A DNA stretch of 64,000 nucleotides from contig JACKIH010000003.1 in assembly GCA_020638575.1 (NCBI GenBank), positions 663,501 through 727,500 of the forward strand, given 5' to 3'. This stretch comes from Rhodospirillaceae bacterium (GTDB taxonomy: Bacteria > Pseudomonadota > Alphaproteobacteria > DSM-16000 > Inquilinaceae). The notes under the pieces were generated by a model. That model was not told where the DNA came from. It made no database searches and saw nothing but the letters and a program-made list of their open reading frames with translations. Shown in pieces: positions 27,988 through 36,672 of this stretch (positions within the stretch are counted from its first letter, which is position 1; every line of letters begins with the position of its first letter). The position numbers were made by a program, and so were the translations under genes.

Positions 27988-29337
27988 ATGGATAGAGCAC
28001 AGATACTCGCCCACCAATACGACCGCGTTCCGCGCTACACCAGCTACCCCACAGCCCCGCATTTCGGACCTGCAGCCGGCGACGGGGCCTATGCCGCCCG
28101 GCTGGCGGAGGGCTTTGCCGAACCGCTGTCGCTCTACCTGCATGTGCCCTATTGCCGGACTCTGTGCTGGTACTGCGGCTGCCACACGCGGGCGACCAAG
28201 GTGGACACGCCGGTGCTGCGCTACGCCGAGGCGTTGGCGCTGGAAATCGACCGGGTGGCCGAACACATCGGCCACCGCGCGGAGGTGGGCCACATCCATT
28301 GGGGCGGCGGCACGCCGACCATCCTGGCGGTGGACACCTTCACCGCTTTCATGGCGCAGATCGACCGGGCCTTCCGGCGCACCGCCACCTGCGAGGCGGC
28401 CATTGAGATCGACCCGCGGGTGTTCACCGACGCCCATGCCGCGGCCTTCCGCGAGGCCGGCATCAGCCGCGTCAGCCTCGGCGTGCAAAGCCTGGACGAG
28501 CGCGTGCAGGCGGCGATCAACCGCATCCAGCCGCTCGCCGACACGGTGCGAGCGATCGAGGCGCTGCGCGCCGCCGGCATCGGCGAGATCAACCTGGACC
28601 TGGTCTACGGCCTGCCCCACCAGACGGTGGCCAGCGTGGCGGCGACGGTGGACGGCATCGCCGACCTCAGGCCCGGCCGCATCGCCGTATTCGGCTACGC
28701 CCACCTGCCGCGCCTGAAGCGCCACCAGCGGCTGATCGACCCCGCCGCCCTGCCGGGCGGGGCGGAGCGGCTGGACCAGGCGCTGGCGGTGCACGACCGC
28801 CTGGTGCACCACGGCTATATCCCGATCGGGCTCGACCATTATGCCCTGCCGTCCGATGGCCTGGCGGAGGCCGCTTCGGCCGGGCGGCTGCGCCGCAACT
28901 TCCAGGGCTACACCACCGATGCCTGCCCTACCCTGCTGGGCTTCGGGGCGTCCGCCATCGGCGCCTTCGACGATCTCTACGTCCAGAACACGCCCGATAT
29001 CCCCGCCTACCTGGCCCAGGTGGCGGATGGGCGCCTGCCCATCGCGCGGGTCTGTGCGCTCGACGCGGAGGACAGGCTGCGCCGCCGGGTGATCGAGGCG
29101 CTGATGTGCACGCTCGGCGTCGACATCGCCGCGGAGGCCGCGGAGTTCGGCGTACCGGCCGAGCATTTCGCCGAGGAGGTGGCGCGCCTGGAGGTGTTCC
29201 GGCGCCGCGGCATCGTCAGCGTCGAGGGCTGGCGGGTGAGCGTGGCGGAGGACTACCGGCTGCTGGTGCGCAGCGTGGCGGCGGTGTTCGACACCTACCT
29301 GGCGCCGACGGAACAGCTCCACGCCACGGCGGTATAG
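27988..29337 (+). CDS. hemN: Oxygen-independent coproporphyrinogen III oxidase
   Basis: A radical SAM enzyme that decarboxylates coproporphyrinogen III to protoporphyrinogen IX in haem and bacteriochlorophyll synthesis without oxygen. The 449-aa protein has the HemN-type cluster motif YCRTLCWYCGCH (Cys-x3-Cys-x2-Cys plus the extra Cys) and the N-terminal VPRYTSYPTAPHF, with HIHWGGGTPTIL and the SLGVQSLDERVQAAINRIQ segment. These features favour true HemN over the HemW family. The ATG at 27988 follows AAGG at a plausible distance. The divergent neighbour is the FAD oxidoreductase gene. Confidence 0.95.
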   Translation: MDRAQILAHQYDRVPRYTSYPTAPHFGPAAGDGAYAARLAEGFAEPLSLYLHVPYCRTLCWYCGCHTRATKVDTPVLRYAEALALEIDRVAEHIGHRAEVGHIHWGGGTPTILAVDTFTAFMAQIDRAFRRTATCEAAIEIDPRVFTDAHAAAFREAGISRVSLGVQSLDERVQAAINRIQPLADTVRAIEALRAAGIGEINLDLVYGLPHQTVASVAATVDGIADLRPGRIAVFGYAHLPRLKRHQRLIDPAALPGGAERLDQALAVHDRLVHHGYIPIGLDHYALPSDGLAEAASAGRLRRNFQGYTTDACPTLLGFGASAIGAFDDLYVQNTPDIPAYLAQVADGRLPIARVCALDAEDRLRRRVIEALMCTLGVDIAAEAAEFGVPAEHFAEEVARLEVFRRRGIVSVEGWRVSVAEDYRLLVRSVAAVFDTYLAPTEQLHATAV

Positions 29338-29364
29338 GTCGCTGCAAACCCGGCTGCGCCCGCC

Positions 29365-30252
29365 CTACCCCTTGAGCACCCGTCCGGCGACGGCATCGAG
29401 CCGGGATTCCAGCAGCGGATCGCGGGCGTCCGGTGCCGTGATCACCGCGGCATCGAGGGCGGTGTGGCAGCCGGCTTCGCAGCGCTCGGTCCGCCCGGCC
29501 AGCCGCGGCACCAGAGCGCGCACCAGATCGCGCGCCTTGTGGGCGTTCTCCAGCAGCACCTTCACCACGGCGTCCACCGTGACGTGGGCGTGGTCCTGGT
29601 GCCAGCAGTCGAAGTCCGTAACCATGGCGACGGTGGCGTAGCAAAGCTCCGCCTCCCGCGCGAGCTTGGCTTCCGGCATGTTGGTCATGCCGATCACGTC
29701 GCAGCCCCAGGCGCGGTAGAGGTGGCTTTCCGCCAGGGTGGAGAACTGCGGGCCTTCCATCACGAGGTAGGTGCCGCCCACACGGTGGGGGATACCGAGA
29801 TCCTCCAACACCGCCACCGCCAGGCCACCGAGCCGCGGGCACACCGGGTGCGCCATGCCCACATGGGCCACCAGCCCGGCGCCGAAGAACGACTTGGTGC
29901 GCGCGAAGGTGCGGTCGACGAACTGGTCGACGACCACGAAGGTGCCGGGCGGCAGGTCCTCGCGCAGCGAGCCGACGGCGCTGAGCGACAGCACCTCGGT
30001 CACCCCGGCGCGCTTCAGCACATCGATGTTGGCGCGGAAGTTCAGCTCGCTCGGCGGAATGCGGTGGCCGCGGCCGTGGCGCGGCAGGAACACCACGGGC
30101 TGGCCCTCCAGCTTGCCGAACAGCAGCTCGTCCGACGGCGCGCCGAAGGGGCTGTCGATGCGGCGCCATTCGGTGTCGGTCAGTCCGTCGATTTCATAGA
30201 GGCCGCTGCCGCCGATAACGCCGACGACCGGCGGCGTTCCTGGCTCTGCCAT
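29365..30252 (-). CDS. mtnP: S-methyl-5'-thioadenosine phosphorylase
   Basis: Cleaves methylthioadenosine with phosphate to adenine and methylthioribose-1-phosphate, a step in methionine salvage. The 295-aa protein begins VVGVIGGSGLYEIDGL and has the phosphate/base-binding segments FLPRHGRGHRIPPSELNFRA, LSLSAVGSLREDLPPGTFVV and the substrate-specificity segment EGPQFSTLAES with NMPEAKLAREAELCYATV and DFDCWH. The Met and Cys residues in those segments fit MTA rather than purine nucleoside phosphorylase. No other salvage genes are adjacent. Confidence 0.95.
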   Translation of the reverse strand: MAEPGTPPVVGVIGGSGLYEIDGLTDTEWRRIDSPFGAPSDELLFGKLEGQPVVFLPRHGRGHRIPPSELNFRANIDVLKRAGVTEVLSLSAVGSLREDLPPGTFVVVDQFVDRTFARTKSFFGAGLVAHVGMAHPVCPRLGGLAVAVLEDLGIPHRVGGTYLVMEGPQFSTLAESHLYRAWGCDVIGMTNMPEAKLAREAELCYATVAMVTDFDCWHQDHAHVTVDAVVKVLLENAHKARDLVRALVPRLAGRTERCEAGCHTALDAAVITAPDARDPLLESRLDAVAGRVLKG

Positions 30253-30348
30253 GGCGCCCGTCCGTTCCAGGGGTCGTGCAGCCGCCGGAGAGGCGGCCGA
30301 GAAGGATCGGCTAGGCTAGCTTTGGCCGGGGCAAAACGCCAGACGCGG

Positions 30349-31473
30349 TCAGGCCGCCGACTCCTCCTCCGCCAGGTCGTCCAGCTTGCGCAGGAGATAG
30401 GCGGCGTCGTCGGCGTGCAGGTCGTCGGCGTTGGAGAGGATGCGCTCCAGCATCAGCCGGCCGAAGCTCGCCTGGTCGAAGTCCTTCGCCCGCGGATCGG
30501 TGTCGTTGAGGATGCCGACGGCCACCCGCATGGCCGGGAACAGGCCCTCCGGCAGCCCCGCCTTGTCGTAGAGCGACTTCAGGCCGAGCGGTCCGCGGTC
30601 GTGCAGCAGCGTGCGCGCGTTGACCACCGGCACGCCGGCAAGCTGCGCCATGGAATGCTCGAAGAACGCCAGGTCGCCGACGCACAGCGCGCGGAACACC
30701 AGCGTCGGCGTCAGCCGCCCGTTGGCGTGGAGCTGGGCGGCCAGGCGTTCCACGTCCAGTTCGTCGGCATCGGGGCCCAGCAGGTTCACGGTAGCCCGTT
30801 CGCGCGCCTTCATCACCAGCTCCGAGGCGGTGTCCGCCGACAGCTCGTGATGGGTCATCAGATAGGTCTTCAGGTGGTCGGACACCCGGCTCACCAGGCG
30901 CTCGGCCACCGTCAGCGGCAGCTCGCGCCGGCGCACCATGGGATCCTGGATATCCTCGGCATCGCCGAAGCGGTCCAGCACCCGGTTGAGCGAGTGCTCG
31001 GTGATATCCGCCCCGCCGTTGCGGACGACGGTGCGCACGACTTCGCGGTTGTCGGTCTGGATCAACGCGTCGGTCACCGGTGCCGACAGGCTGTTGCGCC
31101 GGGCGATGGCCATTTGCTTGGCTTCGGGAACCTCGCGCACCAGCTCCACCAGGTCCTCGTCGGTAAACACCTGGGAGGTTTCCAGGATGGGCAGCGCCAC
31201 GTCGTCGATGTCGCGCGCCAGGGTCAGCGCCACGTCGCGCGGCAGGTTGTGGGTGTGCTTCAGATTGTCGGCGAGCGCCCGGCGCACGATCACGGCGGTG
31301 TCGCGTGCCATCATGTTGAGGATGTCGTGGGCGATGGCGAATTCGCCCTGGGACAGGCTTTCGGACTCCAGGTGGCCGGCCAGCTTGGGTGCCAGCGCCG
31401 CCCGGGCGTCGGCCGACGGGTCTTTCAGGAGCCGGGAGACGTCTTGGGTGGAAAGGGTGGTCGCGTCACTCAT
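30349..31473 (-). CDS. DUF2336 domain-containing protein
   Basis: A 374-aa, all-helical, soluble protein of the DUF2336 family, common in alphaproteobacteria. Residues about 15-200 form HEAT-like helical repeats: DVALTLARDIDDVALPILET and IARRNSLSAPVTDALIQTDN are typical, with repeated short R-x-L/V-D patterns. There is no signal peptide or membrane segment. The ATG at 31473 (MSDATTLSTQDV) is preferred over an upstream in-frame start at 31503. The biochemical role of the family is unknown to me. Confidence 0.87.
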   Translation of the reverse strand: MSDATTLSTQDVSRLLKDPSADARAALAPKLAGHLESESLSQGEFAIAHDILNMMARDTAVIVRRALADNLKHTHNLPRDVALTLARDIDDVALPILETSQVFTDEDLVELVREVPEAKQMAIARRNSLSAPVTDALIQTDNREVVRTVVRNGGADITEHSLNRVLDRFGDAEDIQDPMVRRRELPLTVAERLVSRVSDHLKTYLMTHHELSADTASELVMKARERATVNLLGPDADELDVERLAAQLHANGRLTPTLVFRALCVGDLAFFEHSMAQLAGVPVVNARTLLHDRGPLGLKSLYDKAGLPEGLFPAMRVAVGILNDTDPRAKDFDQASFGRLMLERILSNADDLHADDAAYLLRKLDDLAEEESAA

Positions 31474-31633
31474 GCCTGGCTCGCGTTGGGGCGGCCGTGC
31501 CACGGGGCGTGGGTCCGCCGGCGGGCAATCCTGCCGATACTGGCGGGGAGCATACGGGCGGGATACCTAATCAATGCTTAAGGCCGACCGGCGCCCGGCT
31601 GGCCGGCCGGCTGGCGGCGCCGCGGACACCCGG

Positions 31634-32464
31634 TCACACGGCGGTCAGGTAACGCTCCCGGCAGGTGGCCAGCACCTCTTCCGGCGGCCTGGTCCACCAG
31701 GTTTCGGCACTGAAGATCTCCACCTCGGCATGCCCGGCAAAGCCGGCCGCCTGGACCTGGCGGCGGATCGCGGGAATGTCGATCACCCCGTCGCCCATCA
31801 TGCCACGGTCGAGCAGCAGGTCGCGGGTCGGCACCAGCCAGTCGCAGACATGAAACGCCAACAGGCGCTGGCCTGCCCGTTCGATCTCAGCCGACAGCAT
31901 GGGGTCCCACCACACGTGGTAGACGTCGAGCGCCACGCCGAGGCCGTCGCCCAGCAGGTCGCAGAGGTCGAGCGCCTGTCCCAGCGTGTTGATGCAGGCA
32001 CGGTCGGCGGCATACATGGGGTGCAGCGGCTCGATGGCCAGGGGCACGCCGGCGGCGCGGGCTTCGGGCAGCAGCACGTCGACCGCTTCGGCCACCATGG
32101 CGCGCGCGCCCTCGATGTCCTTGGAGCCCGGCGGCAGGCCGCCCACCACCAGCACCAGGCACTCGGCCCCGAGCGTCCGCGCCTCTTCGATGGCGCGGCG
32201 GTTGTCGTCCAGCATGGCCGCACGGCCGGCCGCATCTGCCCAGGGGAACATGCCGCCGCGGCACACGCCGGTAACGGCCAGCCCCTCGCCTTCGATCATC
32301 TGCGCGGTCTCGCCGAGCCCGGTGGCGGCGATCTGATCGCGCCACGGCGAGATGCCGGTGAAGCCGAAATGCCGGCAGGCCGGGATCATCTCCTTGAGCG
32401 TCCATTGTTGGCGCACCGTCGCGGTGTTGAGCGACAGGCCGCGGCAGGGTCCGTCCGCACTCAT
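31634..32464 (-). CDS. Sugar phosphate isomerase/epimerase-like TIM barrel
   Basis: A 276-aa protein of the xylose-isomerase-like/AP-endonuclease-2 fold. Likely metal ligands are visible: Glu in LAIEPLHPMY, Asp in ALDVYHVWWDP, His in LAFHVCDW and Glu in HAEVEIFS. It would interconvert keto and aldose sugars or epimerise a ketose. Its start overlaps the DUF993 stop by 4 bp (ATGA), so it is translationally coupled and is the last gene of the 35.9-31.6 kb unit. Substrate unknown. Confidence 0.85.
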   Translation of the reverse strand: MSADGPCRGLSLNTATVRQQWTLKEMIPACRHFGFTGISPWRDQIAATGLGETAQMIEGEGLAVTGVCRGGMFPWADAAGRAAMLDDNRRAIEEARTLGAECLVLVVGGLPPGSKDIEGARAMVAEAVDVLLPEARAAGVPLAIEPLHPMYAADRACINTLGQALDLCDLLGDGLGVALDVYHVWWDPMLSAEIERAGQRLLAFHVCDWLVPTRDLLLDRGMMGDGVIDIPAIRRQVQAAGFAGHAEVEIFSAETWWTRPPEEVLATCRERYLTAV

Positions 32465-33630
32465 CCTTCAATCCCCGCATGCACGGCGAGCCACCGGGCG
32501 AAGCGGGCGGCGGCGCGGCCGGGATCGTCCAGCAGCCCGGCGGCATCGGCCAGGCGGAACAGGCCGGCCAGGTGGACGGCCGAGCGCGTGCTTTCCTGCC
32601 CGCCCAGCATGGTGAAGGCCGGCTGCAACCCGTTGAGCCAGGCAAGGAACACCACGCCCGTCTTATAGAACCGCGTGGGCGCCCCGAAGATGTGGCGCGA
32701 CAGCGGCAGGGTCGGCGCGAACAGCGCCTCGTAGCGGGCGCGGTCGCCGGCCGCGAGCGCCGCGAGCGCGGCCGAGGCCACCGGGGCGATGGGATCGAAG
32801 ATGCCCAGGAGCGCGTGGGAAAAGCCTTCGGCGTCGCCGGCGATCAGCTCGGGGTAGTTGAAGTCGTCGCCGGTATACATGCGCACGCCCTCGGGCAGGC
32901 GCCGGCGCATGGCGATTTCCTTGCCGGCATCGAGCAGCGAGATCTTGATCCCGTCGATCCGCGCGGCATTGGCGGCCATGATGTCCAGGCACACGTCCAT
33001 GGCCGCGGCGTGGTCGCCGCTGCCCCAATAGCCGGCAAGTGCGGGATCGAACATCTCGCCCAGCCAGTGCAGGATCACCGGCTCGCGCACGCCGCCCAGC
33101 ACCCGGCCATAGACCTTGGCGTAGTCGTCCGGCCCCTTGGCGGCGGCGGCCAGCGCCCGGCTGGCCATGACGATCAGCCGGCCGCCGGCGGCTTCCACCG
33201 CCTCGATCTGGGTTTCGTAGGCTTCAATGATGTCGTCGATGGTCAGGTCGGGGGATGGCGCCACATGGTCGGTGCCGACGCCGATGAACACCACAGCCCC
33301 GTCGCGGGTGCGCGCTTCGGCGATAGAGCGCTTGCCCAGCTCCAGGGCGGTTTCCCAGTCCAGCCCCATGCCGCGCTGGGCGGTGTCCATGCTCTCCGCG
33401 ACGCCGAGGCCGAGGTCCCACAGGGTATGGCGGAAGGCGAGCGTGCGCTCCCAGTCCACCGCCACGTCGAGCCAGGGGTTCGCGTCGGCCAGCGGGTCGG
33501 CCACCACATGGGCGGCGGCGAAGGCGGTGCGGCTGAAGTGGAACGGCGGCTTGGGCCGCGCCACCGGCGTGCCCACCAGGGCATAGGGCGCCAGCGAGCC
33601 GTCGGCGGCGGGCAATGTCAGGGTCGGCAT
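32461..33630 (-). CDS. DUF993 family protein (dihydrodipicolinate-synthase fold)
   Basis: A 389-aa protein of the DUF993 group, related to DapA-type class I aldolases. The probable Schiff-base lysine is in RIDGIKISLLDAG, and VRMYTGDDFNYPELIAGDAE matches the later barrel strands. It would cleave or form a 2-keto acid C-C bond. It lies 3 bp from the Gfo/Idh/MocA gene and is coupled to the isomerase gene by a 4-bp overlap. Together with the DapA-like gene at 34851 it gives two different aldolase-fold enzymes in one operon, which is unusual. Reaction not assigned. Confidence 0.82.
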   Translation of the reverse strand: MPTLTLPAADGSLAPYALVGTPVARPKPPFHFSRTAFAAAHVVADPLADANPWLDVAVDWERTLAFRHTLWDLGLGVAESMDTAQRGMGLDWETALELGKRSIAEARTRDGAVVFIGVGTDHVAPSPDLTIDDIIEAYETQIEAVEAAGGRLIVMASRALAAAAKGPDDYAKVYGRVLGGVREPVILHWLGEMFDPALAGYWGSGDHAAAMDVCLDIMAANAARIDGIKISLLDAGKEIAMRRRLPEGVRMYTGDDFNYPELIAGDAEGFSHALLGIFDPIAPVASAALAALAAGDRARYEALFAPTLPLSRHIFGAPTRFYKTGVVFLAWLNGLQPAFTMLGGQESTRSAVHLAGLFRLADAAGLLDDPGRAAARFARWLAVHAGIEG

Positions 33631-33633
33631 GGA

Positions 33634-34782
33634 TCAGATCCCCAGCGCCGGCACGTCGACCCAGCGGCGTTCGGCCCAGCTCTTCAGCCCCAGCTCGGCC
33701 AACTGCACGCCCTTGGCCCCTTCCCACAGGGTGAAGCGGTAGGGTGCCTCCTCCAGCACGTGGCGCAAGAACATCTCCCACTGGGTGCGGAAGCCGTTGG
33801 GCGGCGGGAAGTTGTCCGGCACCTTCTGCCAGTGCTCGAAGAAGTTCAGCGGCTGGCGCTCGTCGGGGTTCCACACCGGCTTTGGCGTGGCCTGGCGCGG
33901 CTGGATATAGCAGTCGAACAGCCCGCACACGGCACTGCCGTCCGTCCCGTCGGCATGGAAGGTCACCAGGTCGTCGCGGCGGACCCGCGTGGTCCACGAG
34001 CTGTTGGACTGCACCACGACGCCGTCGTCCAGCTCGAACAGGGCATAGGCGGCATCGTCGGCATCGGCGTCGTAGGGCTTGCCCTGCTCGTCCCAGCGCC
34101 GCGGGATGTGGGTGGCGCCATGGCACATCACCGAGCGCACGGGGCCGAACAGGTTGTCGATCACGTAGCGCCAGTGGCACAGCATATCGAGGATGATGCC
34201 GCCGCCATCACTCTTGCGGTAATTCCACGACGGGCGCTGGGCCGGCTGCCAGTCGCCTTCGAACACCCAGTAGCCGAACTCCGAGCGGACCGACAGCAGG
34301 CGGCCGAAGAAGCCGCTGTCGCGCAGCATGGCCATCTTCATCAGCCCCGGCAGGAACAGCTTGTCCTGCACCACGCCGTGCTTGATGCCCGCCGCGTCCG
34401 CCGCCCGGCACACCGCCAGCGCATCCTCCAGCGTGTCGGACACCGGCTTTTCGCAGTAGACATGCTTGCCCGCGGCGATCGCCTGGTTCAGCAGGCTGGC
34501 GCGAAGCTGGGTAGAGGCGGCATCGAAGAAGATCCCGTCGTCGGGGTTGGCGAGCGCGCCGTTGAGATCGGTCGTCCAGCGCTCCACGCCGTGGGCCTTG
34601 GCCAGCCGCTCGATCTTGTCGGCGTTGCGGCCGACCAGGATGGGGTCCACCTGTACCCGCCGCCCATCCGACAGCACCACGCCGCCGTCCTTGCGGATCG
34701 CCAGGATGGAGCGGATCAGGTGCTGGTTCATGCCCATGCGGCCGGTGACACCGTGCATGATGATGCCGATACGCTCAGACAT
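33634..34782 (-). CDS. Gfo/Idh/MocA family oxidoreductase
   Basis: A 382-aa NAD(P)-dependent oxidoreductase. The Rossmann motif is IIMHGVTGRMGMNQH, and the conserved GKHVYCEKPVSDTLEDALA motif holds the EKP segment; the C-terminal domain has GIILDMLCHWRYVIDNLFG and VRSEFGYWVFEG. Such enzymes oxidise hydroxyl groups of sugars, inositols and sugar acids. The ATG at 34782 has GAGGAG about 8 nt upstream; an upstream in-frame extension is Arg-rich and spurious. It is the second gene of the 35.9-31.6 kb operon. Confidence 0.88.
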   Translation of the reverse strand: MSERIGIIMHGVTGRMGMNQHLIRSILAIRKDGGVVLSDGRRVQVDPILVGRNADKIERLAKAHGVERWTTDLNGALANPDDGIFFDAASTQLRASLLNQAIAAGKHVYCEKPVSDTLEDALAVCRAADAAGIKHGVVQDKLFLPGLMKMAMLRDSGFFGRLLSVRSEFGYWVFEGDWQPAQRPSWNYRKSDGGGIILDMLCHWRYVIDNLFGPVRSVMCHGATHIPRRWDEQGKPYDADADDAAYALFELDDGVVVQSNSSWTTRVRRDDLVTFHADGTDGSAVCGLFDCYIQPRQATPKPVWNPDERQPLNFFEHWQKVPDNFPPPNGFRTQWEMFLRHVLEEAPYRFTLWEGAKGVQLAELGLKSWAERRWVDVPALGI

Positions 34783-34850
34783 GGCGGGGGCTCCTCTCTT
34801 GGCGGTTTGGCCTTGGCGGTCTTGTCGGTGCGGCGTCGGCGGCCGGGCCA

Positions 34851-35906
34851 TCAGCCCAGCCAGCGCGCCAGGTTGGCGGCTACGAAGGCGTCGTCGTTGT
34901 GCTCGGGATAGGCGGCATAGACCCGCTCGATCTCCGCCGCCTGGCCGGGGCCGAGCGTCTCGTCCGGATCGAGGCACCAGGTGCCCTCAAGCAGGCCCTG
35001 GCGGCACAAGACGGTGTGGAGGCCGGCGATGCAGCCGGCAAAATCGTTGGCGACGTCGAAGAAGGCGGCATTGGCATCGGTGGTGGCGGCATCGCGGCTG
35101 AGCCAGGCGACATCCACTGCCGAGGCGCCGTCGCGCGCGCGGATCTGGTCCACCAGTTCCACTGCGGTACGGGTCCACACGGCCCAGTGGCCAAGCAGCC
35201 CGCCGACGATGCGCAGCGTCGCCGCCCCGCCCGGCCGGTCGACCACGAAGGGCGTCAGCAGGTCGAGCACGATGTGGTCGTCGTTGCCGGTATAAAGCGT
35301 GATGCGGTCTTCCGCCCGCGCCTCGGCCACGCCGCGCACCACGTCGAGGGTCCGGTAGCGGTTGAAGGGGGCGATCTTGATGCCGAGCACGCAGTCCAGC
35401 TCGGCAAAGCGGCGCCAGAATTCCCGGCCCAGCACCCGGCCGCCCACCGCCGGCTGCAGGTAGAAGCCGATCAGCGGCATCACCGCGCCCACCGCCTTGG
35501 CGTGGGCGATCAGGTCGTCGACCGAGGCACCGTCGTGGCCGGCCAGGCTGAGCAGCACGGCGTGGTAGCCGAGGCCGCGCGCCAGCTCCGCTTCCTTGAC
35601 CGCCTGGGCGGTGGGGCCGACGGCGCCCGCCACCATCAAGGGCGTGCGGTCGACCCAGCTTGCCGCTTCCTCCCGCGCCAGGCGCAGCACCGGCTCCAGC
35701 AGCCCCACACGGCGGATGGCGAACTGCGTGGTGTGGACGGCCACCGCCAGGCCGGTCGCCCCGGCATCCAGGTAGTAGCGGCTGAGCGCCCGCTGCCGAC
35801 GCTCGTCCAGCACCCGGTCTGCGGTCAATGCCAGCGGGTGGGCGGGAATCACCCCGCCGCGGCGAAAGGCGGCCAGGGTTTTGGAGGGGATGTCGGCGAT
35901 CTGCAT
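34851..35906 (-). CDS. Dihydrodipicolinate-synthase-family aldolase-like protein
   Basis: A 351-aa class I aldolase-fold protein related to DapA. The likely Schiff-base lysine is in CVLGIKIAPFNRYRT, and GYHAVLLSLAGHDGASVDDL and ITLYTGNDDHIVLDLL match the barrel. It is longer than DapA (about 290 aa), with a C-terminal extension. It is the first gene of a four-gene unit with its own promoter region and the shared operator 13 bp upstream; no obvious Shine-Dalgarno precedes the ATG. It differs from the DUF993 protein, so the two probably act at distinct steps. Confidence 0.82.
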   Translation of the reverse strand: MQIADIPSKTLAAFRRGGVIPAHPLALTADRVLDERRQRALSRYYLDAGATGLAVAVHTTQFAIRRVGLLEPVLRLAREEAASWVDRTPLMVAGAVGPTAQAVKEAELARGLGYHAVLLSLAGHDGASVDDLIAHAKAVGAVMPLIGFYLQPAVGGRVLGREFWRRFAELDCVLGIKIAPFNRYRTLDVVRGVAEARAEDRITLYTGNDDHIVLDLLTPFVVDRPGGAATLRIVGGLLGHWAVWTRTAVELVDQIRARDGASAVDVAWLSRDAATTDANAAFFDVANDFAGCIAGLHTVLCRQGLLEGTWCLDPDETLGPGQAAEIERVYAAYPEHNDDAFVAANLARWLG

Positions 35907-35918
35907 GGGGAGGCACGC

Positions 35919-35942
35919 TTTGTAACTGGCTGGTTACTTAAG
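35919..35942. promoter_or_regulatory. Operator 1 of the catabolic regulon
   Basis: Read on the minus strand the site is AAGTAACCAGCCAGTTACAAA, with a GTAAC/GTTAC inverted repeat. The 14-bp block CTTAAGTAACCAGC is identical to operator 2 upstream of tctC. It lies just before the start of the DapA-like gene. The likely binder is the TetR protein encoded 50 bp further right; that is inference. Confidence 0.65.
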
Positions 35943-35970
35943 CCCGGCGGGCGGGTTCTGTCAAACCGTC

Positions 35971-36672
35971 TCACCCCGGACCGGTGCCGGCATCGGCGCG
36001 CAGATAGCCCAGGATCAGCGACACCACATGGGCGCGGCGATAGGCCAGCGCGTCGGCGGCCGCCAGGTCGATGTCGAAGATCGCCGACAGGGTTGCCCGG
36101 TTGGAGAAGGAGAAGTAGCTGACGCCGGCGATGGAGATGTAGAGCTGCACCGGGTCCACATCGCCGCGGAACTGGCCGCTGCGCGCCCCGCGGTCGAGCA
36201 GGTCGCGGATCAGCGCCACCAGCGGCATGTTGAGCTGCACGGCCTTGGTCGAGTCCCGCACGTGGCGACCGCCGTGCAGGTTGGCTTCGTTCAGCAGCTT
36301 GATGAATTCCGGATGGTCGAGGAACCAGTCGAAGCTGAAAGCCACCAGCTCGCCCATGGCTTCCACCGGGTCGCGGCTGGTGAGCTCCAGGGCCGCCTCG
36401 CTGCCGCGGATGTCGGCATAAGCCTGCTCCAAGACCGCGCCGAACAGCTCATCCTTGGAGCCGAAATAGTGGTAGATCATGCGCTTGTTGAAGCCGGCGA
36501 GGCGCGCGATCTCGTCGATCCGCGCGCCTTCCAGTCCGCGGGCGGAAAACTCCGCCGTCGCGGCATCGAGGATGCGCCGGCGCGTGCGCACCGGGTCGCG
36601 CACCGCCCGGGGAGCGTCCTCCTCCGCAGCGTCCGGGGCCGCCGGCCCGGCTATGTCAGTACGATCCGCCAC
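35971..36672 (-). CDS. TetR/AcrR-family transcriptional regulator
   Basis: A 233-aa repressor-type regulator. The N-terminal helix-turn-helix reads RRRILDAATAEFSARGLEGA then IDEIARLAGFNKRMIYHYFG, followed by a ligand-binding helical domain. The start is a GTG at 36672, which overlaps the end of the epimerase gene by 17 bp; about 30 residues precede the HTH. A longer frame to 36864 has no support. It is cotranscribed with the tct/enolase-superfamily operon. It probably binds the two matching operators at 35919 and 43217, which would make the cluster autoregulated and substrate-inducible. Confidence 0.9.
   Translation of the reverse strand: MADRTDIAGPAAPDAAEEDAPRAVRDPVRTRRRILDAATAEFSARGLEGARIDEIARLAGFNKRMIYHYFGSKDELFGAVLEQAYADIRGSEAALELTSRDPVEAMGELVAFSFDWFLDHPEFIKLLNEANLHGGRHVRDSTKAVQLNMPLVALIRDLLDRGARSGQFRGDVDPVQLYISIAGVSYFSFSNRATLSAIFDIDLAAADALAYRRAHVVSLILGYLRADAGTGPG

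Noticed and set aside
30281..30297. GCCGCC/GGCGGC hairpin downstream of the DUF2336 gene
   Set aside because: Only 6 bp with no T tract; common by chance in DNA of this GC content.
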